The notes beneath the pieces are model-generated. The model had not been told where the DNA came from, did not search any database, and was given only the letters and a program-made list of their open reading frames with translations. From CAKRJP01 sp963589425 (lineage in GTDB: Bacteria; Bacillota; Clostridia; Lachnospirales; Lachnospiraceae), in the NCBI GenBank assembly GCA_963589425.1, contig CAVAKZ010000001.1, forward strand, positions 1 to 64,000: a stretch of DNA of 64,000 bases. The letters are read 5' to 3'. Within the stretch, counting starts at the first letter, position 1. Each line of letters starts with the position of its first letter. Shown in pieces: positions 50,583 through 58,053 of this stretch. Made by a program: the position numbers and the translations under genes.

Positions 50583-52370
50583 TTACTCTTTTGAACTCGT
50601 TGTATATTCTTTAATTACCGACCAAATCTCTGAATCTTCCTGACCTAGTGCCCAGGCTGCGGTTCCTGCCAGATTATTATCCTTCATAATCTGGAGTTTC
50701 TCTCGCAGGGAAGATGCATCTTCCAACCAAATTTCATATTTGGTCCCATCTGTTCCTGTCCAAGTTGCGTAATTTTGTTTGGTGGTATCATCCCAGGTGG
50801 TTGTTGCTCCGGCTGCGCTTACTTCTTCCGCCGCATCTTCCATTCCCAGGGCCTTGCTTTCAACAGTACCGCTCTTCTCACTCCACAGACGGGTAAAGAA
50901 TGGAACTGCGCTGATTATTTTATCCGCAGGAACCTCCCGCAAGGTTTCGGTAATACCCTCATTTACATAATCGTAGGAAGCTACAGATCCTGCCTCCTCT
51001 GATCCTGCATAATGCTCATCATACCCCATAATAATCACATAATCCGCCACAAGTCCCTGTTCGGTACGGTTGTATTGTAAATTAAAACTCTTCGGTACAT
51101 AATTGTCTATAGACAACACAATATCGTTCTGTCTGCATCTTACAGACAATTCTCGAACAAACTGAATAAAATGCTCTCCACAGTCTGTGGAAATATGCTC
51201 AAAATCTAGGTTTATACCATCAATGCCCACCTCCAGAGCTTCATTAATAACCGTATTAATAATATTGGTTCTGGCCTCTGTGTTTTGAAGCAGCTCATAA
51301 GTTTCATCATAGGAATTAATTCCATTATCACTATCAAAATCTCTGAGAGTTGCCCAAACTTCCAAGCCCTTATTATGGGCATAGGTCACATAGCTCTCCG
51401 ATGCTATGGAATAAACATCTCCATTGGTATTCAGCACATGATACCAGGTTGGTGCAATGGTAGTAAGACCGCTGGTCTTCTCTAACAAGGTCTCCAAACC
51501 ATCATTGGCATCTGTATTGGAAACATTATGCCAAACCATATTAATGGTATAATCCTTTGAAATATTTGTATATTCAGGCTGGTCAAAATCTCTGCTGATA
51601 GTAGTTTTCTTCACCTTAGACAGGGCTGAACTTTTCACATAACCCATAAATCCATCTTTGGTTCGAACCTTCTTCCACCGACCTTCATCTTCCATCCAGG
51701 TAACCTCATCCCCCTTCTTAATCTCTGTTAAAATGGGGCTTTTTACACCTGCCTGGTAACGAACCTGGGTATTTCTCCTTACTGTAGCGATGGAAGTCTT
51801 GCCCCAATCACTGACGATCATGACACGACTTGGATTCTCATACACCTCATAATCAATATTGGTGTACTGTTGAATAAAATCTAAGGCAATATAGGGTGTA
51901 TCATTTTCTAACTTTACAAGTATATACTCTTCACTTTGCTTATCCTTTGCAACAGAATATTCCTTGCTCTCTGCAGGTATGGAAATCGTAGCTGTGGGCA
52001 AAGTATACAACACCTGCTGCCCTTCAGAATCCCAATAAAAACGACTGTTAATAGAATCTCTCACCGTATCATACTTAATATAGGCCTTGCCGTCTGCGAT
52101 AATTCCGGTACCGCCGGCAATGTGATTATCTACAATAACTGCCATCTGTCCATCTTCTTCTATTCCATAATAATCATTCAAATCATAAGTCTCTTTGGTG
52201 GGACTATATTTTTTCCAAAGAAATGCTGCCAAGGCAATTACTGCTAATAATATAATAAAAAGAATTATGGTAATGATCCTTCGTCTTTTTCGCCTGCGCT
52301 GAAGGCGCCTTCGTCTGGCCAATTGTCTCCGACGTCTCTCCTCCAACATTCGGTCCTTATTTTCTTCCAT
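50583..52370 (-). CDS. Membrane-anchored GH18 family protein with SH3 domain
   Basis: 595 residues. A very basic cytoplasmic start (about 1-32) and one membrane helix (IITIILFIILLAVIALAAF). A copper-amine-oxidase-like N-terminal region (about 60-190) follows. Then an SH3b domain (TQVRYQAGVKSPILTEIKKGDEVTWMEDEGRWKKVRTKDGFMGYV) and a GH18 barrel from about 265 with the catalytic-type motif GIDGINLDFEHIS. GH18 enzymes of this plan act on peptidoglycan or spore cortex in Firmicutes; the target here is not shown. Confidence 0.9.
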   Translation of the reverse strand: MEENKDRMLEERRRRQLARRRRLQRRRKRRRIITIILFIILLAVIALAAFLWKKYSPTKETYDLNDYYGIEEDGQMAVIVDNHIAGGTGIIADGKAYIKYDTVRDSINSRFYWDSEGQQVLYTLPTATISIPAESKEYSVAKDKQSEEYILVKLENDTPYIALDFIQQYTNIDYEVYENPSRVMIVSDWGKTSIATVRRNTQVRYQAGVKSPILTEIKKGDEVTWMEDEGRWKKVRTKDGFMGYVKSSALSKVKKTTISRDFDQPEYTNISKDYTINMVWHNVSNTDANDGLETLLEKTSGLTTIAPTWYHVLNTNGDVYSIASESYVTYAHNKGLEVWATLRDFDSDNGINSYDETYELLQNTEARTNIINTVINEALEVGIDGINLDFEHISTDCGEHFIQFVRELSVRCRQNDIVLSIDNYVPKSFNLQYNRTEQGLVADYVIIMGYDEHYAGSEEAGSVASYDYVNEGITETLREVPADKIISAVPFFTRLWSEKSGTVESKALGMEDAAEEVSAAGATTTWDDTTKQNYATWTGTDGTKYEIWLEDASSLREKLQIMKDNNLAGTAAWALGQEDSEIWSVIKEYTTSSKE

Positions 52371-52536
52371 TCTCTACCTCCTATAGAGCCATTATATCAA
52401 ACCGAAAAAGACACGTCATTAACTTTTTCTTCTAGAATCTACGCGGGGTATGCGCACTTCCTACTTCTCTTCTTCCTTGCCATTTTCTTCCACTATTCCA
52501 AATAAATTTCAATGAGTACATCCCAGAAAAACCAGC

Positions 52537-52755
52537 TCAAGAGCTCATAGATTCAATCTGGTTAAAATTCACTTCCTGAATATCCCCTACATCATTCAAG
52601 ACATAATCTCGCATATAGCCATTCCCCTCCCGCATCATATGAGCTCTCACAATCTGCATGGGGCTTGCATATGCTCCATTCATTTTTAATCCAACACTAT
52701 TCTTCTCATAACCTGTAAGCTCTCGAAATAGGCGTTGCTCTTCCCTATTTCCCAT
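52537..52755 (-). CDS. Small hypothetical protein
   Basis: 72 residues from ATG 52755 (AAAGGAGGAGCT upstream; an ATG six codons earlier overlaps that RBS). Sequence MGNREEQRLFRELTGYEKN...MQIVRAHMMREGNGYMRDYVLNDVGDIQEVNFNQI. Soluble, charged, no cysteine, no membrane helix. I do not recognise the family and suggest no function. It precedes the GH18 gene by 166 bp, with a TATAAT just upstream of GH18. Confidence 0.6.
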   Translation of the reverse strand: MGNREEQRLFRELTGYEKNSVGLKMNGAYASPMQIVRAHMMREGNGYMRDYVLNDVGDIQEVNFNQIESMSS

Positions 52756-52769
52756 AGCTCCTCCTTTCC

Positions 52770-52919
52770 TCATCTACTGGTTCCTGCAAAAACCGCTGAT
52801 AACAAAAATCGCACTAAGCCCCATAATCTTTCGCGAGATGCCGTGATACATTGACCGATGTTATGGGCATTAAAAATGTGCACGACAGAAGATTGTTCTG
52901 GCGCTGCAGCAACATTCAT
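52770..52919 (-). CDS. Candidate 49-residue protein upstream of the small hypothetical gene
   Basis: ATG at 52917-52919, stop TGA 52770-52772, product MNVAAAPEQSSVVHIFNAHN...FAGTSR. AGGA lies 11 bp upstream. It ends where the next gene's possible ATG begins. A CCCATAA/TTATGGG dyad lies inside it, so the stretch could instead be a structured RNA. No homologue is recalled. Confidence 0.25.
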   Translation of the reverse strand: MNVAAAPEQSSVVHIFNAHNIGQCITASRERLWGLVRFLLSAVFAGTSR

Positions 52920-53112
52920 GATTAACTTTTCCTATAAAATCTGTTGTGATCTTTTGTCCGAATCGGACGCTCTGATTGTTTTTATAGATTCACCCTTCGA
53001 TAAGATAAAATGAAAATTGTGTTATCAGGTGAAACCATCTTCTGGTAACAGCTATTATACGAGGGCTAAAAAAAAACCGCAAGTACTTTTTCAGTTTTTA
53101 GTTTTATTTTAT

Positions 53113-53142
53113 TTGGACTTGACGGAATCTCTATGCTATACT
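53113..53142 (+). promoter_or_regulatory. mecA promoter
   Basis: Plus strand: -35 TTGGAC (53113-53118), 18-bp spacer, -10 TATACT (53137-53142). The upstream stretch 52920-53112 is otherwise empty except for a short GTCCGAATCGGAC dyad. Confidence 0.65.
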
Positions 53143-53163
53143 AAGCGAAAGGAAGTGATAAAT

Positions 53164-53910
53164 ATGAAGATTGAAAAAATCAACGATAATCAGATTCGCT
53201 GCACATTAACCAGAGCAGACTTAGCAGAACGCCAACTGCACTTAAGCGAACTTGCATATGGTACCGAAAAAGCCAAATCACTTTTCCATGATATGATGCA
53301 ACAAGCCGCCAATGAGTTTGGATTTGAAGCGGACAACACCCCTCTTATGATCGAGGCCATCCCTTCTTCCTCCGATTCCATTGTGCTTATAATTACAAAG
53401 GTTGAAGATCCAGAGGAACTGGATACCAGATTTTCCAGATTCTCCCCCTCCCAGGGCAATGATGGCGATAGCCTCACCCCTACTCTGCCTTCCAAGCTAG
53501 CAGGTGCTGAGACAGTGATGGATCTTCTAGGCAAGATAAATGAAAAGTTAGGCATCTCCCAGGAGGAAGATACAAAGGCGCTAAAAGAAGAGAAAAAAGA
53601 GACAGAGGACCCTCTTCCTAGCCTTCGCTTATTCTCCTTCTCCACCATGGATACTATATTAGAAGCATCCCAGGTACTGGCAGACTTCTACACAGGTTCC
53701 AACACCCTCTACAAGGACGAGGAGGAAGATTTATTCCTTTTAGCCCTTACTCAGTCTGAACATGATGCCAAGGATTTCAACCGCATTTGCAATATGCTGT
53801 CAGAATATGGAAATATTGAAAAAGCCACCGGTGCCAATTTAGCATTCTTAGGAGAGCATTGTGATGTAATTTTGGAGAAGAATGCACTTCAGCAGTTAGC
53901 TACTATTTAA
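53164..53910 (+). CDS. mecA: Adaptor protein MecA
   Basis: 248 residues from ATG 53164 (AAAGGAAG upstream; the longer frame from 53017 is rejected because it spans the promoter). N-terminal domain MKIEKINDNQIRCTLTRADLAERQL, a flexible Asp/Glu/Lys linker, and C-terminal domain (LRLFSFSTMDTILEASQVLADFYTGSNTLYKDEEEDLFLLAL). Delivers substrates to ClpC in Bacillus. Single gene with its own terminator. Confidence 0.93.
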   Translation: MKIEKINDNQIRCTLTRADLAERQLHLSELAYGTEKAKSLFHDMMQQAANEFGFEADNTPLMIEAIPSSSDSIVLIITKVEDPEELDTRFSRFSPSQGNDGDSLTPTLPSKLAGAETVMDLLGKINEKLGISQEEDTKALKEEKKETEDPLPSLRLFSFSTMDTILEASQVLADFYTGSNTLYKDEEEDLFLLALTQSEHDAKDFNRICNMLSEYGNIEKATGANLAFLGEHCDVILEKNALQQLATI

Positions 53911-53945
53911 AACAAGTTTCTTATGAATCCAAATTTCAAAAGAAT

Positions 53946-53985
53946 AAAAGCCCTGCCTCTTTCTTTTTGAAAGGCAGGGCTTTTT
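53946..53985 (+). terminator. mecA terminator
   Basis: AAAAGCCCTGCCT (53946-53958) / AGGCAGGGCTTTT (53972-53984) followed by T-run. Confidence 0.92.
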
Positions 53986-54013
53986 GTTAAAAAAAGACAA
54001 GGAGCGTGACCCA

Positions 54014-55393
54014 ATGGAATCTTCAATTCTCAGTCCCAAAACAAGTTTCTTCACCAAAGACAAAAGCTTCTACCAAACTCTTTTTAAGATGCTGCTTGTA
54101 GTGGCCCTGCAAAATCTTGTAGCCTACAGTGTCAATATGATTGACAATATTATGCTGGGAAGCTACAGTCAAAACGCCTTATCCGGAGCAGCAACGGTAA
54201 ACCAAATTTTCTTCATGGTTCAGCAATTTGCCCTGTCCATAGGAAATGCACTGGTGGTATTATCTTCCCAGTATTGGGGACAAAGGCGGGTAGAACCCAT
54301 TCGCACTTTAACAGGAATTGCTATGAAGCTTGGACTACTCATCGGTGCCATAATCGTGCTTCTCTGCATCCTGATTCCTACCCCTCTTTTGCGGATCTTT
54401 ACCAACGATCCTGCCATTATAGAACAGGGCCGGGACTATCTTTCTTTGATCCAATGGACCTTTTTACTCTTTATTATTTCCCAGCTTCTCATAGCTGCCC
54501 TTCGTAGTGTGGAAATTGTAAATATTTCTTTTTATATTTCCATAGTTTCATTGATCGTAAATGCAGGTATCAACTATGTTTTGATTTTTGGTAAATTTGG
54601 TTTTCCCGAAATGGGAATTCGAGGTGCAGCCATCGGAACCTTGATTGCAAGAATCATCGAACTGCTTATAGTGGTTATCTACATATTAAAGAAAGAAGAC
54701 AAGGTTCACTTTTTCTCCCAAGGTTTTTGGACGAAAGACGTAAGTCTTCGAAAAGATTACACAAAGGTTTATCTGCCAATTATGTGTTCCCAGGTACTGT
54801 GGGGTATTTCCGTTCCTATGCAGACTGCAATTTTAGGCCATTTGTCTGCGGATGCCATAGCCGCCAATTCCGTGGCCACCACCTTCTATCAATATTTAAA
54901 GGTAGTGGTTTTGGCCATGTCTTCTGTATCTGCCGTTATGATTGGAAATGCTATTGGAAAAGGGGATATGGAACGGATAAAATCCGATGGACGAACCTTA
55001 TCTGTTATTGACGTTGCTATCGGCCTTGTTTTAGCAATTGCCCTCTTCCTGTTAAGAAGGCCCCTCCTATCCATCTATGATCTGACTCCAACTGCAATGG
55101 TAATGGCAGACCATCTTATGATGATCATGTCCCTGGTTATGATCGGCATGTCCTACCAGATGCCTGTAAGCTTCGGTATCATCCAGGGAGGCGGCGACAC
55201 AAAATTTACGATGAAAATGAATATGATCTGTACCTGGCTAATCGTTATGCCCCTGTCTTTCCTCAGTGCCTTCACCTTAAAATGGCCTGTGGAAGCAGTG
55301 GTACTGGTCATCCAGTCCGATCAGATATTTAAAGGAATTCCTACTTTTATTAAATTCCGCGGATACAAGTGGATGAAAAAACTCACAAACTAA
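54014..55393 (+). CDS. MATE family efflux transporter
   Basis: 459 residues from ATG 54014 (AAGGAG 9 bp upstream). Twelve hydrophobic helices. MATE hallmarks: VNMIDNIMLGSYSQNALSGAATVNQI, ALSIGNALVVLSSQYWGQ, YLPIMCSQVLWGISVPMQTAILGHLSAD, IQGGGDTKF. Na+ or H+-coupled drug/metabolite export; substrate unknown. A terminator separates it from mecA and no consensus promoter is visible in the 30-bp gap. Confidence 0.93.
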   Translation: MESSILSPKTSFFTKDKSFYQTLFKMLLVVALQNLVAYSVNMIDNIMLGSYSQNALSGAATVNQIFFMVQQFALSIGNALVVLSSQYWGQRRVEPIRTLTGIAMKLGLLIGAIIVLLCILIPTPLLRIFTNDPAIIEQGRDYLSLIQWTFLLFIISQLLIAALRSVEIVNISFYISIVSLIVNAGINYVLIFGKFGFPEMGIRGAAIGTLIARIIELLIVVIYILKKEDKVHFFSQGFWTKDVSLRKDYTKVYLPIMCSQVLWGISVPMQTAILGHLSADAIAANSVATTFYQYLKVVVLAMSSVSAVMIGNAIGKGDMERIKSDGRTLSVIDVAIGLVLAIALFLLRRPLLSIYDLTPTAMVMADHLMMIMSLVMIGMSYQMPVSFGIIQGGGDTKFTMKMNMICTWLIVMPLSFLSAFTLKWPVEAVVLVIQSDQIFKGIPTFIKFRGYKWMKKLTN

Positions 55394-55411
55394 AATTTCT
55401 ATTGTTTACAA

Positions 55412-55448
55412 AAAAGGCTTGTCTCACAACTTGTGAGACAAGCCTTTT
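55412..55448. terminator. Bidirectional terminator after the MATE gene
   Basis: Perfect 18-bp inverted repeat AAAAGGCTTGTCTCACAA (55412-55429) and its complement (55431-55448), one base between. Works for MATE (+) and DUF1858 (-). Confidence 0.93.
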
Positions 55449-55453
55449 CTTAT

Positions 55454-55504
55454 ATTAATTGATGTCCTCTATTAACCGATATCCTTTATTAATCGATATC
55501 TTTT
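55454..55504. repeat. 17-bp tandem repeat, three copies, at the DUF1858 stop codon
   Basis: Units 55454-55470, 55471-55487 and 55488-55504 (ATTAATCGATATCTTTT-like) with a few differences. The DUF1858 stop codon (55489-55491) lies in the third. Confidence 0.85.
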
Positions 55505-55707
55505 AACAATTCATTGATCTGAGCAACCAAGGGCTCCGGATCAACACCATGTCCAAGTGCACCTTCCTCGATGGTCTCCATCTGAGAATGTGGACAACCG
55601 ATGCATCCCATTCCAGCTTCCATGAGAACTCTTACAACATCCGGACATTTCTCATAATATGTATTAAGCAATTCGCCAAATGTCATGTCTTTTGAAATCT
55701 GTGCCAT
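55489..55707 (-). CDS. DUF1858 domain protein
   Basis: 72 residues from ATG 55707 (AGGAGG 8 bp upstream; longer frames have no RBS). Shows MTFGELLNTYYEKCPDVVRVLMEAGMGCIGCPHSQMETIEEGALGHG, the DUF1858/ScdA-N type fold with a CxxC pair (CIGC). Such domains occur alone or on redox and iron-sulfur repair proteins. Promoter at 55742-55770. Divergent from the fur-like gene, with the DnaA-box cluster between. Confidence 0.88.
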   Translation of the reverse strand: MAQISKDMTFGELLNTYYEKCPDVVRVLMEAGMGCIGCPHSQMETIEEGALGHGVDPEPLVAQINELLKDID

Positions 55708-55741
55708 GTTCGACGCCTCCTTTTCTTTTTCAGTGCTTCCC

Positions 55742-55770
55742 ATTATAGACGGTTTTCCCCATTGTGTAAA
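55742..55770 (-). promoter_or_regulatory. DUF1858 gene promoter
   Basis: Minus strand: -35 TTTACA (55765-55770), 17-bp spacer, -10 TATAAT (55742-55747). Confidence 0.8.
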
Positions 55771-55894
55771 CATTTTCTGACAATTTCTTCCTAATTTTGA
55801 ATACTCAAATGTCAATAACATTTCCGTTTTTTCTCGACAAAATCCCATTTTTATGATATCTACACAAAACATTCGTTCTTTTTTTACCCCAAAA

Positions 55895-56060
55895 TAATCC
55901 ACAGTTTTGGGATAATTCTATGTGGATAATGTGGATAAATGTGTAAAACGGACGGTTTTTCCACCTTTTTTTGGGTTTTCGGTGTGGATAACTTGGATAA
56001 CTCTTTTTTGGGATTCTTGATTTTTTTTGATTTTTTTCTACAATTTTGTATAAATTGTAT
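55895..56060. other. DnaA-box cluster with T-rich tract
   Basis: Three exact DnaA 9-mers on the minus strand (TTATCCACA as TGTGGATAA at 55921-55929, 55930-55938 and 55983-55991). Also one near match on the plus strand (TAATCCACA, 55895-55903) and one near match (CTTGGATAA, 55992-56000) directly abutting the third. The boxes form two head-to-tail pairs, 55921-55938 and 55983-56000. A T-rich, low-melting tract runs 56002-56060. No dnaA or dnaN is in the window, so a regulatory/titration site or an origin-like element are both possible. Confidence 0.72.
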
Positions 56061-56096
56061 AGCTTGCCAAATCGACTTTACTATCTTCAAATCACG

Positions 56097-56125
56097 TTGA
56101 CAAAACTTTAAGGATACTATATATT
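56097..56125 (+). promoter_or_regulatory. Promoter of the fur-family gene
   Basis: Plus strand: -35 TTGACA (56097-56102), 17-bp spacer, -10 TATATT (56120-56125). Confidence 0.85.
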
Positions 56126-56133
56126 GTAAATAT

Positions 56134-56148
56134 AATAATGATTACTAT
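56134..56148. promoter_or_regulatory. Fur/PerR-type box at the fur-family promoter
   Basis: TAATAATGATTACTA, a 7-1-7 inverted repeat close to the Fur/PerR core (TNATAATNATTATNA), 8 bp downstream of the -10. It matches 11 of 15 bases with the box at the rubrerythrin promoter. Confidence 0.65.
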
Positions 56149-56230
56149 TATACAAATTATTTGCAGAAACTTCTTAGAAGCAGGGCAATTTCTAATATTA
56201 ATCCATAACATTACAGAAAGGAGACTCCCC

Positions 56231-56626
56231 TTGGCACCACAAAAATATAGCAAGCAGCGGGAAGCCATCCGAGATTATCTGGCTCACACTACTTCCCATC
56301 CCACTGCAGACAGCGTATATTTACATGTAAAACAAGACTTTCCTAATATAAGCTTAGGAACAGTCTATCGAAATTTAAATCTACTGGCAGACACCGGAGA
56401 AGCCTTAAAAATTGATGCCCCTGACGGAAGTGCTCATTTTGATGGCAATACCAATCCTCACTATCATGTAGTCTGCCGAGACTGCGGAAAGATTTACGAT
56501 CTTTTTCCGGATGCTTCTCAGGTAAATAAGATTAACGAGATAGCCAACCAGCATTTCGAGGGCAGCATCGAATCTCACAGTATTCTTTTCTATGGGATCT
56601 GCAAAGACTGTCAGACAAAAGAATAA
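56231..56626 (+). CDS. Fur-family repressor (PerR-like)
   Basis: 131 residues from TTG 56231 (AAAGGAG 7 bp upstream; longer frames lack an RBS). Winged helix (KYSKQREAIRDYLAHTTSHPTADSVYLHVKQDFPNISLGTVYRNLNLLADTGEAL) and dimer domain with structural zinc CRDCGK and CKDCQ. NPHYHVV is the PerR-like metal region, but Fur and PerR cannot be separated from sequence alone. It sits beside reverse rubrerythrin, a classical PerR target, and shares its operator. Confidence 0.85.
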   Translation: MAPQKYSKQREAIRDYLAHTTSHPTADSVYLHVKQDFPNISLGTVYRNLNLLADTGEALKIDAPDGSAHFDGNTNPHYHVVCRDCGKIYDLFPDASQVNKINEIANQHFEGSIESHSILFYGICKDCQTKE

Positions 56627-56640
56627 AAATTAAGTCTATA

Positions 56641-56674
56641 AAGATTAGGATTTCTTGTTGACAATCCTAATCTT
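56641..56674. other. 12-bp inverted repeat around the rubrerythrin -35
   Basis: AAGATTAGGATT (56641-56652) / AATCCTAATCTT (56663-56674). The -35 TTGACA (56658-56663) is within the loop and arm. Lacks a T-run; could be a weak fur terminator or an operator. Confidence 0.6.
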
Positions 56675-56706
56675 ATCTGTTATCTTTATATCAGTAATAG
56701 TTACTA
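56658..56706 (+). promoter_or_regulatory. Rubrerythrin promoter and Fur/PerR-type box
   Basis: Plus strand: -35 TTGACA (56658-56663), 17-bp spacer, -10 TATCTT (56681-56686). A CAGTAATAGTTACTA box (56692-56706) starts 6 bp after the -10, the same placement as at the fur-family promoter. Confidence 0.72.
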
Positions 56707-56746
56707 ATATCGTTATAAAAATTAAAGTTTAAAGGAGAATAAGATT

Positions 56747-57286
56747 ATGGCAAAATTTGTATGTTCAGTATGCGGATATGTACACGAAGGAGACTCAGCA
56801 CCGGCAGAATGTCCAGTCTGTCATGTACCTGCAGACAAGTTTAAGGAAGTAACAGGAGATAAGACTTGGGCTGCAGAACATGTTGTTGGTGTAGCCAAGG
56901 GTGTTAGCGAAGACATTTTAGCAGATCTTAGAGCTAACTTTGAAGGCGAATGCACTGAGGTTGGTATGTACCTTGCAATGGCAAGAGTTGCCCACAGAGA
57001 AGGATATCCGGAGATTGGTCTCTACTGGGAGAAAGCAGCTTATGAAGAGGCAGAGCATGCTGCAAAATTCGCTGAGTTATTAGGCGAAGTTGTAACAGAC
57101 AGCACCAAGAAGAATCTGGAACTTCGTGTAGATGCAGAGCACGGTGCAACAGAAGGTAAATTCGACCTGGCAAAACGTGCAAAAGAAGCTGGTCTTGATG
57201 CAATTCACGATACAGTTCACGAGATGGCTAGAGACGAAGCTCGTCACGGAAAAGCTTTCGAAGGATTATTAAAGAGATATTTTTAA
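56747..57286 (+). CDS. Reverse rubrerythrin (NADH peroxidase type)
   Basis: 179 residues. Domain order is reversed compared with classical rubrerythrin: N-terminal rubredoxin iron site (FVCSVCGYVHEGDSAPAECPVCHVP) and C-terminal diiron four-helix bundle (EGECTEVGMYLAMARVAHREG, YEEAEHAAKFAELLGE, EMARDEARHGKAF). Reduces H2O2 (and O2) with electrons from NADH via a redox partner in Clostridia. Strong RBS (AAAGGAG) and a Fur/PerR box upstream. Confidence 0.95.
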   Translation: MAKFVCSVCGYVHEGDSAPAECPVCHVPADKFKEVTGDKTWAAEHVVGVAKGVSEDILADLRANFEGECTEVGMYLAMARVAHREGYPEIGLYWEKAAYEEAEHAAKFAELLGEVVTDSTKKNLELRVDAEHGATEGKFDLAKRAKEAGLDAIHDTVHEMARDEARHGKAFEGLLKRYF

Positions 57287-57313
57287 GATCTAATGACCAA
57301 CATTTCCCCAAGC

Positions 57314-57357
57314 AAAAAGAGGTGTCTTGCAAGAACTTGCAAGGCGCCTCTTTTTTG
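57314..57357. terminator. Terminator after rubrerythrin
   Basis: AAAAAGAGGTGTCTTGCAAG paired with CTTGCAAGGCGCCTCTTTTT, one mismatch pair, long stem, T-run after; bidirectional with the response regulator gene. Confidence 0.9.
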
Positions 57358-57363
57358 TTTTCC

Positions 57364-58053
57364 CTACACTTTAAAGCGATATCCCACGCCCCAAATAGTC
57401 TCTATATACTGTGGATTGGAAGTATCCACCTCCACCTTCTCTCGAATCTTCTTGATATGGACGGTAACTGTAGCAATATCTCCAATAGATTCCATATCCC
57501 AAATCTCTCGGAACAACTCTTCCTTGGAGTATACATGATTGGGATGACTGGCTAGGAATGTCAAAAGATCAAACTCCTTTGTGGTGAAGTTACGCTCTTC
57601 TCCGTTTACCCAAACTCTTCTGGCGGTTTTATCGATTTTAAGGCCACGAATTTCTATTACCTTGTTCTTCTCCGCCGCATTGCCTGTTAAGCGGCTGTAT
57701 CTTGCCAGATGAGCCTTCACGCGGGCCACAAGCTCACTGGGGCTAAAGGGCTTGGTCATATAGTCATCTGCCCCTAATCCCAGGCCGCGAATTTTATCAA
57801 TGTCGTCTTTCTTTGCAGATACCATTAAAATCGGAGTATCCTTCTTCTCGCGAATCTGTTTGCAAATTTCAAAGCCGTCTACTCCCGGAAGCATAAGATC
57901 CAAAATATATAAATCATAATCTCCTTCCAAAGCTTTTTTCAAACCGGTCTCTCCATCATTTGCCACCTCTACTTCAAAGCCGCTAAGGTCCAGATAATCC
58001 TTCTCCAAATCTGCAATAGCACTCTCATCTTCTACAATCAATATCTTATTCAT
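57364..58053 (-). CDS. OmpR-family response regulator
   Basis: 229 residues from ATG 58053 (AGGAGG 9 bp upstream; the longer frame is rejected). Receiver domain MNKILIVEDESAIADLEKDYL with phospho-Asp in YDLYILDLMLPGVDGF and Lys in YMTKPFSPSEL. Winged-helix DNA-binding domain (RNFTTKEFDLLTFLASHPNHVYSKEELFREIW to IETIWGVGYRFKV). Cognate kinase upstream overlaps by 8 bp. Regulon unknown. Confidence 0.95.
   Translation of the reverse strand: MNKILIVEDESAIADLEKDYLDLSGFEVEVANDGETGLKKALEGDYDLYILDLMLPGVDGFEICKQIREKKDTPILMVSAKKDDIDKIRGLGLGADDYMTKPFSPSELVARVKAHLARYSRLTGNAAEKNKVIEIRGLKIDKTARRVWVNGEERNFTTKEFDLLTFLASHPNHVYSKEELFREIWDMESIGDIATVTVHIKKIREKVEVDTSNPQYIETIWGVGYRFKV

Noticed and set aside
55895..56060. 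Calling the DnaA-box cluster the chromosomal oriC
   Set aside because: No dnaA, dnaN or rpmH nearby, and genes to the right remain mostly on the minus strand, so polarity does not diverge as at a normal origin. Kept as a cluster only.
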